From positions 12,462,001 to 12,526,000 of the forward strand of contig CM065323.1 of the NCBI GenBank assembly GCA_033032175.1: a stretch of DNA of 64,000 nucleotides, read 5' to 3'. The DNA comes from Saturnia japonica (taxonomy: Eukaryota; Arthropoda; Insecta; Lepidoptera; Saturniidae). Each line of letters starts with the position of its first letter. Position 1 is the stretch's first letter. The translations under genes and the position numbers were made by a program. The notes under the pieces were generated by a model. The model was not told where the DNA came from and did not search any database. It saw nothing but the letters and a program-made list of their open reading frames with translations. Shown piece after piece: positions 12,926 to 26,100 of this stretch.

Positions 12926-13027
12926 GTAAAGCTGTGGAACCGGCTCCCGAGCAGTGTGTTCCCTTCTACCTACATCATGGACTTCTTCAAACATAATGTG
13001 AAAAGACATTTGAGCAGGAAAGCATGA
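12926..13027 (+). mobile_element. Short C-terminal remnant of another LINE ORF2
   Basis: Thirty-three codons ending in TGA read VKLWNRLPSSVFPS, then MDFFKHNVKRHLS. This matches the usual tail of LINE reverse-transcriptase proteins (WN.LP..VFP...L..FK..V..HL). Opposite strand to the larger LINE next to it, so a separate insertion. Flanks hold nothing else recognisable. Confidence 0.55.
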
Positions 13028-13530
13028 CAAAGACGACTGGTAATGACTTGTAGATTCCTCGGTGGTCGCCTATGTTATTGGAATGCACTGTTCTTATTAT
13101 CAGGTACAGTGAAGTCACTTTGCAATGCTAAAATATAAAAGGTGCAGTCATTAAAGAGAAAAGTTGTAAAAAATCGATACTGTATTATGAAAATTAGAAA
13201 TTAATTTAGTTACGAAGTTTAACCAAATTTATAATTGTCGGTATGTTATACATGAAACTGGAATATCTATACAATTCTACTATTTTCCTGTTACTAACTA
13301 ATTAATGTTAAAATAATTCATGTGGCTATAAGACACAATAACATGTTGATAATAAATGACTATTAACGTATAGGTAAGGAATATTCTGGAAATCATTAAT
13401 ATTATCTCATACGTTACATTTAAAATTTAACAACAATTCCAAAAAGGAAAATTAGTCAATTATACAATTGTGAACAAATATCATATTAAATCGAGAACAT
13501 TTAGAGGAATTCCTAATCTATCGCCCATTA

Positions 13531-13560
13531 TATATAAAACGTTGATCCCGGCATCAGGTT
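13531..13560 (+). promoter_or_regulatory. Candidate core promoter of gene B
   Basis: TATATAAA at 13531-13538, followed by an arthropod initiator-like ATCAGGT with its A at 13556. This lies 75 bases before the start codon at 13631. The TATA-to-initiator distance (25 bases) is a little short of the usual 30. The region is AT-rich, so the TATA match alone is weak; the pairing and the position ahead of a signal-peptide exon support it. Confidence 0.4.
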
Positions 13561-13630
13561 TATACGATGTTTTATATACGTTTGCAAACGTAGAATTAGT
13601 TAAAATTTACTGTGACGTGATAATCGCACG

Positions 13631-16600
13631 ATGGGTTTAAAATGGTTGTTTTTATTGGTATTTGTTTATATGTTCTGTGAATGTAGAAGTGATAATTTAA
13701 AAGGCAGTTTGACTTTCGTTATTGATGATACGCCTTCGATGGGAGATGATATTGACGAAGTGAAACGCAGAGTAAATCATATTTTTGATGCCGTTTATGA
13801 TTCCAAAGATTCAAGTGTAGAAAACTTCGTTTTGGTTTCTTTCAATGCCCCTGGTGAGTTAGTGAATTTATTATTAATTAATTACTGGACCTGACTTCAT
13901 TCAAATGAAAATATTTCACACGTTACTGCTCAACCCTATAGAGAAAATTTTAATATTGAATTACAAGCTTAAGGTTATCATTAAGTAAAGGTTCGTCTTA
14001 ATTTGGTTCCTTAAGTTTAATTGATTTAACTTTTTTTATTTTTAAAGCTTGATTTAATCAATGCCTTAATGTTTGAAGCCTAGATCCTTTCTCGGGTTCA
14101 GTTCTATATTAATATAAAAAATACATTAAAATTAGTTCAGTAGTTTTCAAGTTTACTTCATACACTTAAAACTTACCATTTTATTACTTATAATATAGAA
14201 ATATACATAGTTATTAAAGATATCACGGTAAGCAAAACAAAAAACCTGCGGAATTTGTTTGTTGGAATCTCAATACTGGCACGCACTAACACATCCACTT
14301 GTATATAATACAAAAACGTAGGCGAGAGAGAGAGTGTGTGTAAGTAGTATCCAGTAAGAGCGGCCACATACAGTAGTTTTCCGTTCGTAGTTTCCTACGA
14401 TCCGAAATTCAGCATGGTAGTCTGTGCTTCCGGAATCTCGCACAGAAAAAAACTATTTCGAATGCAGTTACATTGAGTCATATATCAAATATTTCTTTCC
14501 AATGAATTTTTGCAGTTAAATTGATTTAAAGATAATAATATATTCAAATTCTTTAAAACAGTTAATTGGTGGAATGAGACGATCGTGGTAGCAACAGACA
14601 TACAGTCCAATCAACATTAAAATTTAATCATAAATAGTCCGGTCAATTTAGACATTCGAAGTTACATAAAGTCCCAACAAGCTGAATTTCTGTGAAGTTG
14701 TTCAAAACAATTATAAACAATGTCTAGAAGTTCCCCATCATTCCCCTGTAAGGAAAAAATTTAATTCAAGATCAAAGGTCAAAAAATGAGTTTTTTGCGA
14801 TTTTCAGCAAAACGGTAAGTTTTATCATAAAAGTACCTCAGACAAAAATTGTAGATCATAAAATTATCTATAAAAAATGTATCAATACTTTTTTTCTTAC
14901 GAGCCACCGTTTCTGAGATATAACGATTCAAAAAGTTATAAAAGTTGTTATCGTCATAATATGCATGAGTACGCCACGTATATACATCTAGAGTTGTAAT
15001 GTTTTATATAATATATATATGTATGTATATTATTATATATTATATTATATATTATTATATTATTATTATGTATTATATTATATATTATATAATAAATGTT
15101 TAAATATTTTTCTATCGGTCATTGTAACTTATACTTAGAATATAAAATATACATAAGTTTTAACTACAAGAATATCAGGTAAAATGAAACCCAGTCCCTT
15201 AATCTTTAAGCTAGTGTAACAGGATCACAACTGACCCGTGGAGTAGGCCTACTGGGGAAACCACGTTAAAAAAGCGCGCTAAGTACACTACCTCATAGGT
15301 GGCGTGGAAACGTGTGCATATTATGACGATAACAACTTTTATAACTTTTTGAATCGTTATATCTCAGAAACGGTGGCTCGTAAGAAAAAAAGTATTGATA
15401 AATTTTTTATAGATAATTTTATGATCTACAATTTTTCTCTGAGGTACTTTTATGATAAAACTTACCGTTTTGCTAAAAATCGCGAAAAACTCATTTTTTT
15501 TACCTTTGACCTTGAATTAATTTTTTTCCTTACAGGGGAATGATGGGGAACTTCTAGACATTGTTTATAATTATATTTTGAACAATTTCACTGAAATTCA
15601 GCTTGTTGGGACTTTATGTAACTTCACTCTCATTTTTTGGTCTAAATTGACCGGACTAAAAACTGATATAAATTACTAAACAATAACCGTAAAAATTTAA
15701 ATGTTTCATCAAACAGTTAATGCAAGTCCTGATTTTCACATGATTGTAGTCGAATTGGCCAATGGTATAACGATCAGATTTGTACGCAACTTTGTATGTA
15801 CACAGTAGGTACGAGTGGTCGATAATTCGAATCCCTCTACTTATATATTTTTTAAATTAAAATAGATTTTTAAGTTTTTAAGTCACACGGCCCTCCATTA
15901 CGCTCTTTCCTTACTTTACGATTTCTGCAAGTCAATTCCTACCGCAAGCTGCGTTGATAAGCATTGTTCCAATAAGCACAAAAATATATTACAGCTAATA
16001 ACTACAGCATCATATTTCCCTTCACTCAAACTTCAGGATCATTGTAGGATCCAATCTAATCCAATCCAGGAGTCCAATTCGTTTGACGTGACGGTCAACC
16101 CCGCTAGCACTGAATGATCGTCGCTTCGATTTAATGTATTCGATCCCGTAACTTGAACTGATACTTAAGAAAACAAAATGATCAACCTAAAAGGTGGTTT
16201 TCGTCAACCACCACAATCTATTGCACATTCGTAAGTTAGCCTAATTATATAAAATAGACAGAAAACTCGACAGACATTTTAAAAGACACCAAACGACGCA
16301 CGCACTAGCTAGAACTCTTCCCTTTATTCTCTGTCAAATTTAAGAAAAAGACAAAACAACCCACTCGTATAAAATCTACATCGCGTATTCTTATTACCTA
16401 GATCTTATGACTTACATCACGGCCTCTGGAAATACTAGGGCCGGGTTGACTTACTATAGGGCTGAATTACATCTTTAAAGCGGAGACACCCAAGCCAACC
16501 TCAACTGGACGTGTTGTACCCTGATGATTACAGAAAGAAGAAATGGCGATAGCGGGGAGATAGGGCTGTATTGCCTAACTGGGTAGCGATTGCATGTGGT

Positions 16601-19600
16601 GCATATGCATGTGATGAAAAGTCTCGGTAGTCGCTGTTATGTTAGGATTATATTTTGCGTAAGGGAAAGTACGGTAAATCTGCCGTGTTACTATAAAAAA
16701 AAAATGTTTCTATAAATATTTCAGGTACAAAATTATGGGCTAAAACTCGTGACCGGCATATTTTTAAAACGCAATTGGAAAACATACGTGTTGGTCGAGG
16801 CAGTACATGCCCTGCGAGCTCTATGTCAGGCATTGAATTAGGACTAAAAGAAAGTCTTCCCGGTTCTTATCTCTACGTCTTCACTGACGCATCAGCAAGA
16901 GATTATACTTTACATAAGAGAGTGAAGAGCCTCGCGCAAAGCAAATCTTGTCAGGTATATATTTACACTGTTTAGATAGTGACGCAAAATTTTGACCAGA
17001 ATTATAATTGTGACATAGTCCTCTATTATTAATACGTGAAGCAAAAGCTTTCGGTATCCTTTTAAGCATATTACGAGCACAGAATACTGTGAGATTTATA
17101 TGGAGAAGGAGTACAGAAAGCTAAAGTGTATCTATAATATCTGTTACTAATATATTATTTTATAAAATATATTTAAATAAATTAATACTGCGAATCCTAA
17201 ACCAACAAGTGCCATTGAACTTAGACCCCCCAACATATTGACAATGTCACTCAACGAAAAGTGACAGCAAGTGATGTAGATAATACCTACTCATTGTTTA
17301 TGAATGCTATAAATGTCAAACAGACTATAGTCTATGATCAAAAAGTCGCTGGTCGAATTTGAACCTTAGGGGCGATCGCTAGTAATACTTAAATAATTCT
17401 TAGTTGTATATAAAAATCGGGTAATATGGTATTTTGTAAAAATTCCGGAAAGTATTTCGTTTCTAAAGGAAAACTACGCTATAATCCCTCCTGTTCAAGC
17501 AGCCTTCTTTCGTATTGACTTTTGTTATAGTGAGGTTACTCACTATGAATTTTTTGTAAACTAGCTGTGCCCGCGGCTTCGCTCACGTGGATTACAGAAT
17601 GCCCGCGCGAATATTGCTCTTCCGCTCCCGTCTATTTTGACAAAAATGCTTATTGTGGGTGTTCCTTAGAAGATATACGTATACTCTCGCTAATTTTTTT
17701 GTAGGTTTTTTAATGTCTACAATTATGTACTACATTAATTTACTATTTATCTTATAGTTTACTCAGCTTAAGTCATTTGATTAATAATGAATAAAATACC
17801 TAAACGAAACTTTTAGTCTTGGTTCCTAGAGTTTAAAAATAATTACAATTGTACTACAGACACTACAGTTTTTGTCAGACAATATTTGTTTCTAGATCGT
17901 ATTTGCTTTAACTGGAATGTGTGGATCTTATACCGATCCAGATTACAATGTTTTTGTTACGCTTGCAAAAGCTACGAATGGTCAAGTGTTCCATTTGGGT
18001 AAAGTGGATGTTGGAGATGTAAGTACTTTTTATTTTAACTTATTGTTACATACTAATTAGATCCACAAAATTGGTGATATTTATATCATAAGGTTACTTG
18101 AGACGAGAGATAATTCGTGTTGCAACTTCCTGGGACACTATTCTTTTATCACAGATTTCCGAAAAGGCAGATATTGAATACGCAGAACACGGAAAGATCT
18201 TCAACAATTAAATACAATTCAAATGCAAATATTATCTTGTGTCATTTTTTTAAATACATCCTCATAAATTAATGGTACCAGGTGTTTTTTTAATTTTATC
18301 ATCGTTTATGTATAAACTGTAAAAAAACCTAGTAATAAAAATAGAAAGTCAGAGTAACCTTTTATTGATAAAAATGGATATTTGGATAAATTCCGTGTTA
18401 TTTGTTACTTATTACAAAAGTTCAACAATGCTGTTAGGTTATATTGAAATATTTTCTATGAAGTTAAGGTAAGATACGTATGGGGCGTTGGAATATCATT
18501 TTATTTATAACCTGAAAACCTCGAAACTAAAAGGAGGATAATTTTTATTACGTTATTATATGATAGCGATCAGCAAATAATAAAAGATAGAGCAAAATTA
18601 GTGTCTCCATTGAAAAGTCTAAGATGTCTGTAATTATGGGTTAATGGTGGCGTGTACACACCACGCCTCATTCCAAGTGAGTTAAAAGCCCCGCAATAAA
18701 ACTGAGCTTTCGATGAAAGAAAATATCTTTATGAAACCATGGCGATATTTTTCTTATTTATATGCATAGTCCAGTATTTTTCTATTTAATTTTCCGTTTG
18801 AATCTCTGCAATGAGCTTGTGTTTTTGGGGTTTTTCTGAAGCCTACCAGGCTAGCTGCTACTACCCTCAATTTGAAAATCTGTCACCAAGAACCCATTGA
18901 TGTATTCTGACAGCTGAACTTTAGAGCCAATCTTCCAATAGCCTTAGTGTGCTAACATTTTGGGCCACATCTTAACTTAAGATCAGGCGACATTGTGGCC
19001 ACAACGCTAAAACCTATAACAATTTAAAAAAAACATCCACGATGGGTTTTTTATCGCACCACAGTATAGGTCAATAAAACAACGACGACCACCGATAAAT
19101 CGATAATTCATTGACAGACGAAGCTGAAAGTCTCTCTGCAATTGAATATACTCTAGATGATTCCAAACGCGATACGCCCAAGCGTGACTCTAAGGATACT
19201 GTTAGTGTATAAAGGTCGCCATCCAATTCCAATCCAATCTGCTGAAATAATAGTAGTTTATGAAACTGTTGCATAATGACGGGTATTACGAGTGTGTTTT
19301 TAATAGTATCACACGATTATTTTAATACATAGTTATGTGACGTTTTATACACTATTTTATCTACTCTCATGCATTGGGACTGAACCTATAAAGGGTCAAA
19401 CATAAAAGAGTAAGAAATATTTTATTGATTATAATAATTATTCAAGTTTTGTATGTTGCAATTATGAAATTGTATATGTATTACTGGGTAGGCGTTAGCG
19501 TTAGAGATGGTCACACTTACTGTCAGGGTCATTGGCAAATTAATATTAATGTCGTTCTCTTTTGCATTTTCCATTCCATAAAGATGCCGTGATACTGCGA

Positions 19601-20171
19601 GAGCATTTTAGCATTTATATATCATTTTCTGGACTTTGCTGGTAATACATTATGAGTAATTTCGTCAATTCCGTCGTTCTATCTAAAATGTCCGGCGGAG
19701 TAAAATGTTTTTCACATTCACTGCTATCAAACATTTTACAGCAAGAATAAAAAAAAACCAGGAAATTCAGTACTACATTAAAAATGTATGAATGATGCCA
19801 AAACGAAGCACATATTCTCCTATATAATAGAGTACTTTGTGCTAAATAGAAATGTACTCTGTGACCAAACACATGAACGCGCATGCGTTAAAGCGAACGC
19901 TGCCACATAAAAGTAAAAATTCGAATCAAAACTTTTTTGTAATTCGAATTTTACGATATCAGAGTAGATAAAGTATATTTTAGGCCTGATTGTGGGAACT
20001 GAGGAATACAGCAACCCACAATTCAAATAGTCTAATAGTATAAAACACGGTTATATTTTAGTGATATTTTTCTTGTTTTAGTTATTAAGTTATGTGGTGG
20101 AATCTGTAAAAGGTGGAAGGAGTATTGTCACTAGAAAGGAATATAGCCCTGGATATGGTAACAAATTTACA
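13631..20171 (+). CDS. Gene B signal peptide and hemicentin-type vWA domain
   Basis: Exons 13631-13853, 16725-16954, 17896-18018 and 20082-20171. The start ATG opens a clear signal peptide (hydrophobic core WLFLLVFVYMF). The vWA begins GSLTFVIDDTPSMGDDIDEV, which keeps the metal-binding pattern DxTxS (hemicentins usually have DxTGS; here Pro replaces Gly). Further hemicentin-like landmarks are STCPASSMSGIELGLKESLP, YLYVFTDASARDY, IVFALTGMC and NGQVFHLGKVDVGD. Intron phases are 1, 0 and 0. The first intron is 2.9 kb and contains the foldback element at 14635-15658. In hemicentins the vWA domain mediates adhesion in extracellular matrix; metal binding here is predicted, not shown. Confidence 0.87.
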
Positions 20172-23100
20172 GTAAGTAATAACAATATTCGTTTTTATTT
20201 AAACAATATGTTGATCCTTAACCAATATAGTATACAAGATAGGGTAAACAAACAACTGAAATATAAACTTATACCCATATCAAATCGATTTATTTAAAAT
20301 TGATTTTGCGTAGTTACAATGAACATAATAAAAAAATACAATAATAGGCATTGGGATATCGATATGACGAGAGTTCAATAAGCCGGCGTAATTTATCCTC
20401 ATTGATTTCCCAAAGGTGTTTGACATTCGGTTAAACGGTTACGTTTGTGGAACACCTTACGTTAAAATAGGCACACCAAAACATCATCTTCTTCTATGAT
20501 GCCTGTTTCATCTTCAGGTGTTTTCCAAGTGTATGTATGGTGTACGGTGGACCTTTAATGTACTTTTTCAGTATGAAAATATATACATTATTTTGCTTAC
20601 GTGTGACATAAGTGCGATAAAGCACTTTATTGTCGAACCTTATTATAACAATCAAGAGATATATTTGTCACACATTGCAAACGGAGCAATATGCGTTAGC
20701 AATGTATGAATGCATTGCTTGCCTTGAGCTTTTATAATTTTTGTAGGAATTTGTTATTTACTTACAGCTTTAGTATTTTTTAAGCATTTATTGTTAGGTC
20801 TGACTTTTGATTTAAAAAATCTAACTCAAGAGGGCATGGCCAATTTTAGTCAGAATCCTGAAATATGTATAAAAGAAATTCTGACTAGTTTTGTCTATAA
20901 TATATTTTACAACAATGTACAGATAGTTATCATGAAACTCAATTATCAAGTTGTTCAAAAAATTTATTACATGGTTATATAAATGTTTTTACAGTTTTCA
21001 GTCGATAAAGCAGATCATGACATTATCTTATCGGTTTCTGGTGAGAAACCAAAAGTATCTGTAAAAGATGACGAAGGAATTTCGCCGAAAGCCGAACATC
21101 TTGTTGATAAAGATAAAATTTCGGTTGGTATTGTAATATTAATAATAAATTATCACACTAATATGCCATCAAGTAATAATAATAATAGGTCGGGGAAAAA
21201 GTTTCTTCGCATTTTTATATAAAAACTAAAAAACATTTTTTTCAATATTTATTTACAGTATATATATGCCGTTTTGTTCGATGACTTTCTGCCATTTTAT
21301 AGGTAGAGACATGATCCCGTTGCTGTAGAAACTTTGGGATTTCTGATAAAAAATCGCGACAAATAGTTTTGCCAGTCCTCTCTTGATGTTAACTTTACAG
21401 AACCTAAAGAATTCTGAAGAGACCGAAACAGGCGAAAATCTGAAGGTGCAAGGTCAGGGCTATATAGTGAATGCACTAACACCTCCCAGTCAAACTCTCT
21501 TCATTTTTGCTGAGTGGCTTAAGATGTGTGTAATCTAGCGTTATCGTGATGAAAGACCACATCCTTCCTATTGATCAATTTAGGCTGCTTTCTTTCAACT
21601 ACTTCCTTTAATCTCATTACTTGTTGGCAGTAGAGATCCGAATCGATGGTTTTGCCGGGCGGTAAAAGCTCATAATGAACAATGCCCTTCCAGTCTCACC
21701 ATACATACAGCATCACCTTATTTCGAGTTAGCCCAGGTTTTGCCAAAGTCTGTGAAGCCTGGCCGACCTTAGACCACGACTTTTTTCACACGCTCTTATC
21801 GTGCGTGATCCACTTTTTATCGCCAGTTATCAATCTCTTCAAAGGCGGCTCGGTTTCATTACGTCTCAATAATGAATCGCAAATGAGTACACGGTTCATT
21901 AGGTGTTTTTCAGTGAGCTCGTATGGGACCCAAATATCGAGCTTTTTGGTATAGCCAGCTTTCTTCAAATTGGTTAAAACTGTTTTGTGGTAAATTTCCA
22001 GTTCTTCAGCTACATTGTAACTACCGACATGCCGATCTTGCTCCCCTTTTTAAAAAATGGCGTCCATTTTATTCGTAACAGGGCGACCAGAGCGAGGTGC
22101 ATCTGTAACATCAAAATTTCCGGTCGGAAAATGTTTGAACCAACTTTGTGCTACTCTTACTAATACTGCATTACGTCCATAAATATCATTAATTTTTTTG
22201 TATCCTTGTGTTGCATTTTTATCTTTTTTGTAATAATATTTTAAAATGTATCGAATTTCTTCATTAGATTCACTCATTTTTACAGAAAGGAAAACAAATG
22301 AAAAATAGCGGGAAGCTACACTTTTTCTTTTATTTTTTTTTAATTTTTAATGTAACCATTTTTAATGTTACCAAAATCAGCCAGATACAAATAGTACAGC
22401 CAAAGAAATTTTATAACAAGTTTATATCTACGTTATGCGAAAACACTTTTTCCCTGACCTTATATGTATTGATTGCTACCATTGCATTCTACTCAAAAAC
22501 TCAAAGTTTACTATAAGTACCCTGATTTCTATTGAAGAGATCTGCAAGTTATCAGTGAGTTTTGTTTTGAAATCATAATGATAAGAACTAAACAACAACT
22601 ATCGTATTTAGTCTAGTAGTTTTCTTTTTTAACTTACACCATGACGATTGACTTATTAGTTGTCTGATATTTTTCCCCTTTAGCACTTGAGTGTTACGGT
22701 GGCATTCAGTCACCAATTATCAAACCTATACATCCCGTATTTCCCGCGGGCCAATTTCTTCAAATTTGGCACTAACGGAGGTATTTTAACAAAGTTCAAG
22801 GGAATAAATTCAGATAATAAGGAATTTCTAGTCCAGTGTGAAATTGTAATGCAACGAAATTATTTGAAGTTTTTTTTCCTCGATAATGGTTGCAGGTATA
22901 AAATTAAAATCTTATTATACTCAGTGAGCAATTCTTGTATATATATATATATATATATATATGTAATTGGTTTCTCGAAAACGGCTCCAACGATTTCGAT
23001 AAAACTTTGCATTTAGATAATGTTTTACATTCCAAGTTTACCTAGATAGGTGTTTTTTTTTTTTGTTAGACCCCGAGCCCAGCTCGGTCGCTCAGATAAT

Positions 23101-26100
23101 TAATATTTAAATATCCAAAACCTATGATCTCACACTGCTATAAAAAAAATCAAGTTTCTAGGTTAACGTAATACAAAGATAAAGCCCTTCATTCTAAAAG
23201 TATAAAACTCGCACTCAGTGAACGATTATCAAAACCTACAGGGTACTTACAATTTTGAAAGCCCTCATAAAAGCTTTGCAATATTATCCATATAATAAAT
23301 AGTAAACAATTGTCCGGGTCTTCTTTTTGAGCAAATATTTTTCATTTATTTTAGGTATAAAGATTAAATTACTTATCGTGGTTTAAATATTAAACTTAGT
23401 AGTAGAGTATAAGGTATATCGGACATTTTTTAGGTCTTTCTACTTTAGAAAGTTGTTTAGTACATTTTACAAGACGATTTCTTTATCACCTATTTGTATT
23501 GTGTTTTGTGTGTGTTAAGAATTTTGACAGAGTATTCCAAGAAAGCGTGCTGGTAATTTGTTTTCTGAGTTAATTTTAATTTGCAATTGTTTTTCCTTAT
23601 GTATTGTTACAAAACGTAGCCTAAACCCGTTTTAATAAAAACATTTTTTTTTTTTCGTTTTTTACCAAAATCTCTTAAGTGTCTCTTGAGTTATAAGCGC
23701 ACTAACAGACAGATGGACGGACAGACTGAGAGACATTAAGCAATGTAAAGATAATATATAAACAGTATTTATTTAAAAGAAGGTGCAATAATGTGTTTGT
23801 AAGTAATGTAATCAGTTCGGAACCTGAGGGTTGCGAGGATGGGAGTTCTACTCGCTATTTGTCCGATTTTTTTTTCTACTTACCTGATAAAATATACTTC
23901 ATAGTTAGGGCAGTAGCTACAGTCTACAAAAAAATTAAGATATAATTAATGCATAAATACACATAAAATAGTAATATCTAAATTATTATACTTCGCATAC
24001 CAAATAGATCGTGAAATTCACCAAACCCAGTCCTGGTAATTATACAGCGGAGGTAGGAAGTAAGACAAGAACAACCGCTGTAGTCTCAGCGAAGACGACA
24101 GTGAACTTTCAACATGGATTCTCCACTTTGAAGCCATCATCACTGGATGACACAGCAACTAGACCACCTCCAGGTTAGGACAAATTGTTACCTTTTATTT
24201 TTTGACGTCGCTTCTTCACACTGTTGGATTTAGATCTGTTTTTATGTCAAGCGTGCTGTCTTTTATCCAACATTTATATAACTTGAATAAACTGGTAATA
24301 TAATAACATTGTTGAATATATCACAATTACTCACCAGTTTTGATGAGGTCAGGGTCGGGATACTTGGATTCCACCAGATCACAGTTTTTGGATTTTTCTT
24401 AAATTTATGTCGGCATCGGTCTCCGTGCCAGTGCGCGCGCGTGAGAAGAGGCGGTTGGAATGGAAAGGGTAAGGGGGGGGTTGAAAGAAGCACCAAAATG
24501 GTTGGCAAATCTATTCACCAATCAAATTAGCCCATATTGAAATGTGTACGTTTTGTTCCATTTTATGCAGACTTTGACTGAACAAACATGCATGGTGCAT
24601 ACTTCCCGCTATCAAATATATCTAACTCAAACTGTGAGATATAATATAAATCTTGAACTAAAGCAATTAAAAAACTACACAGAAGAGGAAAAATAAATTA
24701 AATTACGTTTAGTTGTTAAAAATATACGTAATCAGTTAGATTTGAATTAGTTGAGAAGGCTTTTGTAAAAGAAAATATTATTTCCTAAAATGTTTAAAGA
24801 ATTCTTAATATTTTAGTATACAGATAAAATATAATAAATTGATTAAATAAATATGATAAATTATTAAAAACTAATTTGGTTTTTGTTAATATTCCAGATG
24901 GTAAATCGTTTTTAATGATAAAATTAAATGTGGGTATAGACGACGACGTGGACGTTAAATTAAAAACAGTGAAGATAGTAAAAATGGATGACACAGTTAA
25001 AATGGAGCTACCTTTAGTAATGGTTCATGAAAAACAAAAATTATATGTCACTGAACCGTTTACAAGTCCAAAAACAATGTTCAAAATTATGGTAAGTACT
25101 AATAAAACTTCGGTAAAAATACATAATATATTGTTTTATTGGTTCACATAATTAAATTATTAAAATCAAGTTGTATTTTAATCAATAACGTTTATTACAT
25201 TTCTCAGATCACTGGTATTGACATCAAAACGAACACAACTATAATAAGAACTTCGTCGACTTCAATAGAACCTCAAAATCCTGCAATAGGTAAAAATTGT
25301 ATAACTTCTTTTTGTTTTTTTTTTTTTTTAAACAAAAGAGATGGCAAACAAGCATACTGCTACTTATAATACTTAAAAAACAAGCTCTGGGAACCTTACT
25401 CACTGCAGGAACACAACACTAGGTTATTTGGCTGTGATCTTCTGTAGGGTGGAGGAATTCTACCAGTCGGACTGCCCCAAGTAGAGACAAATCTCCAACG
25501 AATCTCTGTACCCTACTTCTCTCTTAAAATCATCACATCTCTCTATATCACTGAATATACATCAGATTTCTGTGAAGGAAAACATCGTGATGAAACCGCG
25601 GTATAGTAGACGAGCAATATCTAGTTCTCGCTTGACTATCTACAACCCGCTAATTGATAATCTGTCGCCAAGCTCTTTGTGTACCTGTTAGGCAATAACT
25701 ACTCCCTATCTGTGTAGATGAACTATTGCAAAGGGAGGATTCTCCGACCAAAGGGTGTTATGTCTGGCAGGCAGCTGCCCAGCGGTTGTTTTTTTTTTTT
25801 TTTTTTTGAACTGACTACACTGCTAGCCTTAGGGGCCCTATCCAAAAACAGAGCCGCTGCGGCTTTTACAGCTTCACCGGATATGGGGCAACGGTTGTTT
25901 TTTTTTTTTTTTTTTTTGAACTGACTACACTGTTAGCCTTATGTGCCCTAAAGCCGCTGCGGCTTTTACAGCTTCACCGGACTTGGGGCAACGGTTGTAG
26001 TCGGGTTCTTGTATATATACTCAATTGAAGAGTTAATTTCTATAGCGCGATGTAGGATACCTCGTATGTGGCTCGATAAATGTCGCTGTTTGTCACTATG

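Noticed and set aside
15304..15543. 79-codon plus-strand ORF
   Set aside because: Lies within the right arm of the foldback element and has a mirror-image counterpart in the left arm; no domain.
25718..25924. 68-codon ORF rich in Phe
   Set aside because: Translation of poly(T) runs in the tandem R4 repeats.
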